Shown here: piece after piece, positions 25,885 to 36,395 of the stretch
Numbering within the stretch: position 1 is the first letter of the stretch
Layout: every line of letters starts with the position of its first letter
Origin: Phallus indusiatus
Taxonomy: Eukaryota; Basidiomycota; Agaricomycetes; Phallales; Phallaceae
Assembly (NCBI GenBank): GCA_027605045.1
Contig: JAQFWX010000011.1
Span: 930,001 to 994,000, forward strand
Direction of reading: 5' to 3'
DNA length: 64,000 nucleotides
Program-made: the position numbers and the translations under genes
Notes under the pieces: generated by a model
Told to the model about the DNA's origin: nothing
Database searches by the model: none
Seen by the model: the letters and a program-made list of their open reading frames with translations, nothing else

Positions 25885-26303
25885 TCTCAGGGATTAGTTG
25901 CGGGCGTCTGTAAACTCCGATGGAAGACCAGAATAGTCGGTAAGCTTGAAAGCACATCATTGGCGATGCAGCTAGAGCCCATCGATAAGATGAGTTGTTA
26001 TCGAAACTTTATAGCTGCTTTTATGCCAGGCAATCATTTAAAGTACCTGGTTATACCTATAGAATGTTGAAAGCATTATACATCTCCAGATACTCGGAAT
26101 TCACTAAGACCTATTTTCAGCTTGGTTAGAAGACCTTTAAATAACCCTTCAAGCCTCTTCCGAAACGCGTAAACTGACGAACAAAATAGACTTCATGTTG
26201 ATATGAACTGTGTTTAAACAAAAGTACAAATCGATACAGATAGGTAATATGTACGATCGATCGGGACTTTAAACTTCGGGATGATATTGAAACTCGAGGC
26301 ACT
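25885..26303. other. Intergenic region between zinc-finger gene and PEF gene
   Basis: About 420 bp, promoter side of the zinc-finger gene and 3' side of the penta-EF-hand gene. The short ORFs here (for example 25684-26070 on the plus strand) overlap antisense to coding sequence and look spurious. No other signal. Confidence 0.4.
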
Positions 26304-27627
<1,324 letters not shown>

Positions 27628-27849
27628 CTTTGGTCACTGTCGACAAAGGGTACCGAAACCAAGCGGAAAATTTGAAAGAGGCTAATTCAATGTATAATAT
27701 TGTGCGCGTGACAACAATGGTAGTGTAACGCGTGACACTGCAGAATCCGACTACAGTCCTAAATAGCAACACGTTATAATGGGGGACAACTCGCTGTCGC
27801 TCAGCCCGCGTAATCCCCAACTCCACCTCTTCTTTCTTCGTTCGCGACG
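27628..27849. promoter_or_regulatory. Bidirectional promoter with ACGCGT site
   Basis: This 222-bp spacer separates the divergent PEF gene and the gene at 27850. It contains ACGCGTGA at 27728-27735, about 100 bp from each start codon. ACGCGT is the MluI cell-cycle box recognised by MBF-type factors in yeasts. A function here is inference. Confidence 0.4.
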
Positions 27850-30349
27850 ATGGTCAAGCGTGTCCCGACACCGCCTCCTCCCGACGACGAGCCCCGCTAT
27901 CTCACCGTCGCTTGCCCCTTCCCACCCTATGCCGACATGGAAAAATATGCAGAGCTCACCTCATTCGTCCGATGGCTCGCATGTGCCATGAAGGGAGATC
28001 ACAGCTCATTGTATGCAGTCTTTCACAAGGTGTGCATCAAACGACAACATCTCCAGGTCCCTCTTATCTTGATTCTTTTGCTTATATACAGCCATCTGCC
28101 GCCAACATGGTTGTCATCGAAGTTGCGCGAGCCTTTCCTCATTTTCGCAGTCTTCTCGGTGCACATTACTGGTCCCAATTTCTGCTTGATCCCAAAAACT
28201 ACTCGGTAAGCATACCTTTCTCTCAGATTAGCTTAATCCGTCTTCCTAACTCCAAAACAGAGCAATGTCAGTCGTATCTACTTCTCTACCTATCCAAACG
28301 GTAGAGCAGTTGAGAAAGCCGGTCAGTAGAGCTGACACCATCCGAAATATTCCTAAATAAGCACACTTTTTGTTACTCCAATCAGGATGGAAACGCATAT
28401 TTGTAGAAGATGTCTGGTTTGAAGGATGGCATCCTCAGAATAAGTCAGTATATCCTTGACTCGGTTTCCCTTGTGTTGTATCAGTATAATTTCATGTTGT
28501 TTATAGGATTATCGCATATCCATACCCCATTTCCGCTTATTGTCACGTCCCGCTTGAGGACCCAATTTCGGTGGAAACTTGTCGTCCCCTTTCTCTCGAC
28601 ATGTTTAATATGCGTGTATCCACCGTTCCACCACCACCACCTGTCCCGGGTAAGTCCATTTAATAGAAGTCGTTTAATTAATGAAAGTCAATTGAAATAT
28701 CCGCAGTTGGGTCATCAACTTGGGTTGCCCGCAAAGTTGACAGTGGTGACAAGAACGTCGAAGGAAAGGATGTCACTTTGCTAGATCACAAGAAATCGCA
28801 TGCTCCCTTCAAGCCTGTCGTTTCATACGGTAAATTCGTTCATCATGGTAACTGTTTCACATAATCGGCTAACAGATTTTAACAGATGACTCGACGAAAG
28901 CAGTTACCGCGAGGCAAGCTTCTCTTCCCCCAAGTCTTCTATTACCACATCAACAGCTTCTGGTTTCAGATCCGGTACTCCATTTACAGAAAGAAGTACG
29001 GCCACTCACACTTCGGGAAGAGCTTTCACCGTTAATGGTGGCACTGTTTTTTGGGATTATGAAAGTAAGCATGCATTCTTTGTTGTCTTGCTGTCGTTCC
29101 TTTTCCTTTCTTTCTTTCTGAATGTCAATCTAAGGTGATGGTGAAAAAGAAAGCTCAACGGCTGTCTTGAGTACTACAGATGAGTTTGAGGACGGTATGT
29201 TCCCTTAGTTCGCTTTCTCCTTCGTTTACTCAAGTATTTCTAGATCATTACATCAATATATGTAAGAGATATATTTTTGATCATCTTTATATTAATATTC
29301 CAATGGTTTATCAGATTGCAAAACGGAGCCTCTTGAGAACCAGAAGTCTGCTCCAAGTTTCCCATTATCTCCCGTGCACCCCCTCTTGGCGAATAGGGAC
29401 AAACCTGTCTGTCCCACTCACGGCCCCAAGTGCAAGACGTCAATATGCAAAGACTATAGCTGGCTCATCCGAAAAAGCAAACAAATAAACGAGCAAGAAA
29501 AGAGGAGACGAGAAATGGGGAACGGAATGGGAAGGGGCCAAAGAGAAGCAGAAAAAGACGTTTGGGTAGGAGGAGACCATGGCGGCAATAAACATAGGAC
29601 CATCGCAAGAGACAGACATAGAAAGACAAACGGCAGCATCATGATTCGTGCTCACTCCCAATCCTCCAAAGCTGCCTCCAAAACTGCCTACCGAATTGAT
29701 GAAGAATCAAGTGTTAATAAAGAAGACAGTGCAACTGTACAACTCCGAGTCCCTGTCTCAAGTATCTACTCCAGCCTTGTCTACGCGATCCGTGTCTTCT
29801 GCTAGGTCGACCTCGACTTATACAGCGTCAGATGCTTCAGAGTCACCTACTACACTATCAGGGACATTGTCTTTGTCCCCCACTAATGTCTGGGCAAAAG
29901 GCAATCCGCTTACTGCTAAACGTGACCGGCCATCTGGAGAAAGTGGGACGAATGGGAATATTGGTGGCGCCGTTAAATTAGACAAAGCTGAACAGCTTGA
30001 TAGCCTCAGGAAGAATGGTGTGACTTCCCCGGTCAAGTTCGCCACCAGTCTTGTCAAGGACGCACCTACCAATGGAAGTTCATCTTTCAGAAAGGCACAT
30101 GTCACGGCGAACACAAGTCTTCCGGAAGGGATCAAGGGACCTGCATCTGTTGCGTCTTGGGCTAAGATTGCTTCACAACCCCCAACGTCGTCACCTTCGC
30201 CCTCTGTCGGGTCTGCGCCTTATGAAAGGAAAACTCCCCATTCTATTGGCAAGGTCATTACCTCGTTTGATAAAAGCGGTTCAGGATCTCATACTATCCC
30301 TTGGGAGGACCTCATGGATAACGAAGTGGAAGAAGAAGAACTGTGGTGA
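27850..30349 (+). CDS. Unknown basidiomycete protein with a Cys/His motif and disordered C-terminus
   Basis: The start at 27850 gives MVKRVPTPPPPDDEPRYLTV. Well-folded N-terminal exons follow: SAANMVVIEVARAFPHFRSL, LGAHYWSQFLLDPKNYS, SRIYFSTYPNGRAVEKAGWK, RIFVEDVWFEGWHPQNK and IIAYPYPISAYCHVPLEDP. Central and C-terminal parts are Ser/Thr-rich, with a compact Cys/His cluster CPTHGPKCKTSIC near 29409-29450 and a tail ending in MDNEVEEEELW. The cluster looks like a small metal-binding knuckle and is followed by KDYSWLIRKSKQINEQEKRR. No catalytic fold is recognised. Two problem spots remain. The exon starting at 28872 contains a TGA (28887) if read in the frame that fits its neighbours. The frame also changes between about 29560 and 29680, and is rescued only by a long intron ending in AAAG. 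Confidence 0.6.
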
Positions 30350-30668
30350 AGTTACAGTCTCAGGCTACTCTCCGAAATGTTTTACACATAAATTGTTGAA
30401 CTGAACGATCGTTCAGGGGAAGGGAACGAAATCAAGTGAATTTTGCTGTCATGTGTCATGTTCTCTCTTATGATTTTTTTTTTTACAAAAGTTACTGTTG
30501 TTGTTATGTTACGAAATAAATTTGTATGTGTTCTTGGTATCAATGTTCGTGCGGGCGCGTGATATCGCACCGTGACGCGTGACGGGCAATCGTCTATTGA
30601 ACTTTGTAATTATTCCATCGCTGGTATTCCAGATCGATCTAACGACGTCTATATAACAACGGCTGATC
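30350..30668. promoter_or_regulatory. Upstream region of the myosin light chain gene, with ACGCGT
   Basis: About 320 bp. ACGCGTGA occurs at 30575-30582, about 90 bp before the start codon, next to a similar GGCGCGTGA. A TATATAAC element lies at 30650-30657, about 15 bp before the ATG, so it may lie within the 5' UTR or act as a very proximal TATA box. A long T run is at 30475-30484. Confidence 0.4.
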
Positions 30669-31438
30669 ATGGTACGTTTCAAATCCGGTGGCCTGTCGAC
30701 TTGTAGATCAATGAACTCATGCGGTATTTTCTTAGAGCGATAACGCAGGTATGACATAATGCTCCTTGCGTGTTTCCAAAGCTCATCTCAAATCGCGTGT
30801 CGTTTTTTCTTTTGTTGTGAACAGAATATAAAGAAGCATTCGCATTATTCGATAAGAAAGGAACGGGGTCTATTCCTCGTGAAACGCTGGGCGATTTGCT
30901 CCGTGCTCTTGGACAGAATCCGACACAGGCTGAGGTAGCCGAAACAGTTGCGAGTGCGCCACGAGAAGGTGGGTTTATCTATTCTAAGGCACCCTTTATA
31001 CGGACTGATGAAAAAATGAATGATTGAGTTTGGTAGTTGACTACAAGACATTTTTGACCATACTTAATCGGCCGGATGGATTTAAACCTGCTGGTACACC
31101 CGGTACGCCTCCTCCAATGCTTCCCCTAACTTGTTTTCTAATTGGAGATGGATTATCTTTTTTGCCTTATCGAACAGAGGAATTCATTCGCGGATTTCAA
31201 GTATTTGATAAAGAAGGGAACGGATTCATCGGTGCTGGAGAATTGCGATATGTTCTCACACAGCTTGGCGAAAAAATGACAGACGAGGAAGTCGATGAGC
31301 TATTGAAAGGCGTTCAAATTGGAGCGTGCGTGTTTTTCGCCGTTGTTGTTTTCTCATCAACCATAATTTGACATTTTTTTTTTCAGAGATGGAAATATTA
31401 ATTACGAGTCTTTTGTACGTACAATTCTTAGTCAATGA
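30669..31438 (+). CDS. Myosin essential light chain, Cdc4/Mlc1 type
   Basis: Six exons (30669-30671, 30736-30748, 30825-30968, 31037-31102, 31178-31325, 31387-31438) give exactly 142 codons including stop. The 141-aa product equals fission yeast Cdc4 in length. Four EF-hand-like modules are visible: [57 protein letters not shown] and [16 protein letters not shown]. The EF loops lack several acidic ligands, as is usual for essential light chains that bind IQ motifs without Ca2+. It should bind the neck of type II and V myosins and support the contractile ring and cargo transport. The first coding exon is only the ATG, spliced directly at ATG/GTACGT, and the second is 13 nt (AGCGATAACGCAG). Together they give MSDNAEYKEA, which supports the model. 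Confidence 0.92.
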
Positions 31439-31652
31439 GGGTTGTATAAAGGAACTATGGGAAAGAGAATCTGTCCATGTTTGATTGTAATTCTCCGTTG
31501 TCGCGCTCTGCTATTTATTGTCCCTTTTTTTTTTGCAAAATCCCAGTTCTACGCTGACCGACGCGCTTCGTCACGCGTGATGCCCACCAATGTCCCTCGC
31601 ATGTTTACACAATAATTTAGAAAATGATAAATGCTCAAGATAAAACCATAAA

Positions 31653-33855
31653 TTATACTTGCATTGTCATAGCCTCTCGATCGAGGGACATGACACGCGC
31701 ATACTCCAATAATAATCTGTCCACCAAACAGAGTGATTGAGTTTACAGTGCGCGCAGAGTTCGTGGAAGTGACATACCGATACATATAGGCAACCATATC
31801 TTCTTTTCTAAACATAGTTTCACTCCATTCGCGTCCTGCGCTGGCAATTTTTCGGGCAAGGTGCTCATTTCCTCTGAATCCATCCATCCTGTCTGCGTCT
31901 AATAGTATATCCGGTTCGTCGTCAATATCCGCGAGATTAGATAGCGGCGAGCCGCGGAAGAAGGCTAAGATGTCATAAATGTCCGATAAGGTGTACTTGC
32001 GAGAAAAAAAGGTTCGAGATTAGAAGAAGTGAAAGGGGATGTGGATGTGTTGCTTACTTGTACGGGAACGTAATGAACCCAAGGCATTATGCGTTCAGTG
32101 TACCATTCAGGAAATATAGTCGCTTTAAGGATGAGAGAATTGGAAGAGAGAAGTCTCTTGAATCTTGAGCTCCACCCGTTTCCGTCAATCTATGAAAAAA
32201 TTCAAATACATGTGTATTGCAAGAACTATGAGTTTCCACTCACGTCTAGAATGTATTTGTAGCCGCCAGCCTCGGGAAGCGGCATACGTTTTCGAAACTC
32301 GAACATGTTACTAATAGCATCGCAGAGTTTCTTTTCGCATTGATGTGGTTGTCCAACAAAGGCGACGTCCATGAATGCAGTATTAAGGGTATTGTATTTG
32401 AGGGTATGGCCGAAGCCGACGGGAGCATCGGGGACAAGATGTGGAATAAGTACGCGGGTTTCACCACCTCGTCGAGTGGCCATTTCAACCAAACGAATTC
32501 GCTGGCTCATGTTCCACCATGGATTCTCTGAGGAGTAATATGAACCTGTGGTGGATCCACGCCAGAGGAGTCTGTCGTCGAACATATCGTCCCACGTAGG
32601 CACTTTGTCTTCACCACCGAATCCGCGAGATAACTCTTCGGCGTCCATCCAACCTTCAGCGGCGGGGTGAAGGATATCGAAGTTGAGAAATGTAGAGGAC
32701 ATTGAGAACACGGGGGTGAGCTCTGGCCATGGACTGGGACCGAACTGAACTGATTTGTGGAAGTTTGAGAGGGCGCCGCTCAGAAGGAGTAGATGTGGAT
32801 GATGGCAGGGGACATTGTGGAGGGGTGATTGTAAATGAAAGTTTTTCCGCGTGGAAGGTGGGCTTGATACGAACTTGGGATCTCTTGGGCTGGAGGGTCT
32901 CCACCAGTAAAAGGAAGGGGTGTGAGAGATCGTAATAGACTATCTGGAGGACAAACAGCACTCCATCCGTGAACCGGGGAGCGAATTTTTGATGTGTCAA
33001 CATCTGTATGGAGCGCGCGTGAATTTAAGAAAAGCAAAAGCGGCAGCAACAGCAGAACTCACATTCGCCTTTTTCAGCGGCTCGTTCAGCGGCTTGACGT
33101 GCTTCCCAACTGACCTGAACTCGAGGGGTGTCGTGAATGTTGAAAGTAGCTCTGAACTCGGGTAGCCATTGTTGAACCTCGTCGAGCATGTCAAGTATAT
33201 GCTTAAGACGGCTATGTCCATGTCCGCCTTTGGCGAAAGTGTGGTTTAATAATTCGACTTTGCTGTCCTCTTCCGATTCGGATCCACGTCTGACCTTGCC
33301 GATGGTGAATGAATCGAATTGCGACTCTGCGTCTCGCTGGAGACGTTGGAGAGTTTGAGGACGGATGGCCCATAGAGGGCTGAGCATTTTGTTGATGGAG
33401 TCGTACTCATCCGGGAGCTGGATTGAGTAGTAATCTGCGTAGTCCCACCAAAGATCGAAGCCCTTTGGGGGACGACGCTTGTACCTGCGCTTGTACTCCT
33501 TGACGGCGTCCTCGAATGTTTTGCTCTGCTTCTGGATTTTGCGTTTCCATTGTATCTCGGCCCTCTCGATGAGCTCGTAGATGGGGTGTTTTCCCTTGGG
33601 ATTGACCTCGAGAAGACCATCTTGACGGTAGGAGTGCAAATTGGGTTTGGAGGGCGGTGGATAGGGCGGCGATGGCGGCTGTTGAGCCTTGAGCTGAGGA
33701 TTCTGATTCTGATTTTTGCTTGGGTCAGGGTGGGTGAGAATAGGGAAACCGGAGAAATCGGAGGGCCAAAAGACGATGAGAAGGACCAGGCAGATGCCGG
33801 CGACCCAGACCAAGAGCCGCTGCATGGTCGCTGTGTGTGTCCTGCGCCTGGACAT
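31653..33855 (-). CDS. Cap10-like (CAP59/CAP10 family) glycosyltransferase, type II membrane protein
   Basis: The start at 33855 gives a basic leader and one signal anchor (LLVWVAGICLVLLIVF). A Pro-rich stem and a long basic helical region follow (FEDAVKEYKRRYKRRPPKGF, DLWWDYADYYSIQLPDEYDS). Downstream exons include DVDTSKIRSPVHGWSAVCPP, LVEMATRRGGETRVLIPHLV, FMDVAFVGQPHQC, LPEAGGYKYILDVDGNGWSS (the conserved KY-hxxDGxGxS motif), RFKRLLSSNSLILKATIFPE, WYTERIMPWVHYVPVQVTYS and DIYDILAFFRG. An intron near 31720-31780 yields the C-terminus LLLEYARVMSLDREAM and a stop at 31653. These are hallmarks of the CAP10/POGLUT-like family, which includes Cryptococcus Cap10 (capsule) and animal protein O-glucosyltransferases. 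The acceptor in a non-capsulate agaric is unknown; Golgi or ER lumen is expected. Confidence 0.88.
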
Positions 33856-34021
33856 GATTTATTAAAGCAGTTGTAATAGTAGCAGAGACAAGGAATACGT
33901 ACATGACAGGAAGAGAGAGACAGCTTAGCAGCGCAGCTGTCTCTCATCGTATTGGACTAGTCTTATTTTAGAGTACTGATACTGGTCCTGGTCCTGGATT
34001 CCTGCTGACTAATGATGATGC

Positions 34022-35930
34022 ATGATGGTCCGATGGTTCTCCTCATCCAGCAGAGCCTCTCATCCGAGGTCAATTCCTGTCCTCCATATCCCACATGGCT
34101 CAAGCATATTCAAATTTGCAAACTCAAAATCGGACGCCACACGTCCCGTCTTTTCAAATTTAGAGTGGACAGTCAAACAAGGCGAAAGCTGGGCGATCGT
34201 CGCTAATGCCAGCGAGGAAAAGACAGTCCTGCTAGAGGTAGCTTTCATTCCATTTTTTCCAAGAAAACTCGTAAAATAATAATTGGAACAGACTTTAAAG
34301 TCTCAGACACGTATTCACCCACCGCCTCCACGCGGTCTTTGGCCATTTTTGACAGCGTCAGACCTTAGCGTCGACCCGTCAGATCATATCCGCGTCGTTT
34401 CATTCAGCCATCGCCCACAAGCACAGTCAGCTCATTTCCATGATTACAGCGCGCGCTATGGGGCAGTAAGAGAACAGGATCGCCTCACCCTCCAGCAGTA
34501 TCTCCTCAGCAACAACACTGCCTCCAATGCTTCCGAACCGATCACCACCCAACTTGCCGAGTCCCTGGAATTAACAAGATTTTTGCATCTACCTTTGATC
34601 GCCCTGAGCAATGGTCAAATGCGTCGCGCCCGTATTTTCAAGGCACTAATCCAGCAGCCAAAAGTGCTCATTCTCGACGAGCCACTCAGTATGCATACGT
34701 TTTATCATTATTATCAATTAAGGCGGCACTTACATTCCTTTTCCAGCTGGTTTGGATGTCTCGCAACGTCCCCGTCTCCTTTCGCTCCTCAAATCGTTCC
34801 ATGAGACCTCACAACCCCACGTAATCATGTCGATCCGCATACAAGACCCCATTCCAGACTGGATCTCCCATTTATTCTTCATTCATTCCCAGAACCATGT
34901 TTATGCAGGTCCAAGGCAACATGTTATTCCCCAAATAGAATCTGCCAGGTCCCAGCAGACGGCCACGACTTCAGCTTTTCCTGCAAACCATCTTACAACA
35001 GGAGATATCCTAATTGATTTACAAAACGTCAACGTCAAATACCACGATAGACATGTATGTCACAAACGACTTCCGTCTTGATTTCATTTCTTACGCCACA
35101 TTCCCACTGTTTTAGATTCTTGAAAATATCACTTGGACCATTCGTCAGGGTGAACGCTGGATTCTGTCGGGTCCAAACGGCACGTATTACTACAACCTCT
35201 TTTCATAATACCACACGCTCACCCGGCGAATAGGTTCAGGAAAAACAACTCTTTTATCACTAATCACAGGCGATGTGAGTCTCCTTTTCACGTAACCTTG
35301 ACAAAATAACATTAAACGTCTTCTTTTTTTCAGCATCCCCAATCGTATACGCAGAGTCCCCCTTCTTCCATATCTCTTTTCTCCAAGCCTCGTAAACAAC
35401 TAGCTACACCAGCATTGGCGCAGCTTATTGGTATCTCCTCTCCCGAGATTTATAGTGCATTTCCCCGCAAAATGGGCGATGGAGGCCTTACTGTTTTTGA
35501 TGCGATCGGCACAGGTTTCGAGGGCGTTTTCACCTTTCGTCGTTTATCGGACCAGCAGAAGAGAAAAATTTACGATCTCCTAGAGGAATTAGGGCCTGGT
35601 CCAAATACGTGGACGTCTACTAGCAGTGGTAACAGAACAACTGGCGCCAGCACGTTCGCTTCACGCCTGTTCGCGACTTTAACACCTGGAGAACAATCTC
35701 TAGTCTTGTTACTGAGAGCCATCATCAATGAGCCCCAGCTTCTTATTTTGGACGAGGCCTTCTCGGGTATGGACAGTGACATGACCCGCACAGTCTCTAA
35801 ATATCTGAGAGAGCGATTATCGCCGCGCCAGGCTGTTGTTTGGGTTAGTCATTGGGAGGATGAGTGCCCCTGGCGAGGTATCACAAAGAGGCATGTTTTG
35901 AAGGGGCAAAGCATAGCAAGCAGTGCGTAG
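34022..35930 (+). CDS. Soluble twin-cassette ABC ATPase (YDR061W/ModF-like), possibly mitochondrial
   Basis: The start at 34022 gives MMVRWFSSSSRASHPRS, a basic, Ser-rich, presequence-like leader. Cassette 1 has a Walker A position occupied by VANASEEKTVLLE (poor match to GxxGxGKS/T), signature LSNGQMRRARIFKAL, and Walker B VLILDEPL-TGLD split by an intron. Cassette 2 has a good Walker A (LSGPN-GSGKTTLLSLITGD, also split by an intron), a variant signature LTPGEQ, Walker B QLLILDEAFSGMD and a switch His in WVSHWED. No membrane segments are present. This layout resembles yeast YDR061W and bacterial ModF/PhrA proteins rather than transporters. At least five introns are present, the first at about 34237-34291 joining LLE to TLKSQ. 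The role is unknown. It is a head-to-head neighbour of the Cap10-like gene, with about 165 bp between starts. Confidence 0.85.
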
Positions 35931-36395
35931 ACTGCGTAGACGGCAGGGTTTTTCTTCTGCACTTGCCGGACACGCTCGCCGGGTTGACAACGCCGAGCGT
36001 CGATTTCAAAAAAAAAACCTTAGTTCTGTTCGTAGAACGTATAGAAGAGATTACTCGTTCAAATTAATAAATCGCATTGTTAATTATACCCTGTTGAAAA
36101 AAATATTTTGCTCCATCAAGGTTGGAGTTTAAGGCAAGTTGAGGGTGCACACTGCCTCGGACGATCGACCGGATTATGTCATCTTCTCTGGAAGCTTTGA
36201 ACAACGATTTCTTCTTTTTGAAATTCAATTCAAAACTCATAGCACCTTCCACACGCAGACGAAATATCCCTTGTCTGCATACCCCACTCTCTATTTCTAT
36301 CGTTTCACTTATCATTGTCGGATCAGCAGCGCAACGTCAGAAAAGCTTCCTGATTCACCAAAAGCCTTGTTCGCACAAACACGCACACACGGTAA
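35931..36395. promoter_or_regulatory. Region upstream of the F-BAR gene
   Basis: About 465 bp between the ABC gene stop and the F-BAR start. It has A-rich and T-rich tracts (36008-36017, 36098-36107). No TATA box or separate gene can be supported. Confidence 0.35.

Noticed and set aside
31573..31578. ACGCGT site as a promoter element
   Set aside because: It lies between two convergent genes (3' regions), so a promoter role is unlikely.
33246..33947. 233-codon minus-strand ORF overlapping the Cap10-like gene
   Set aside because: Alternative frame of the first exon; the chosen frame has the signal anchor and continues into conserved exons.
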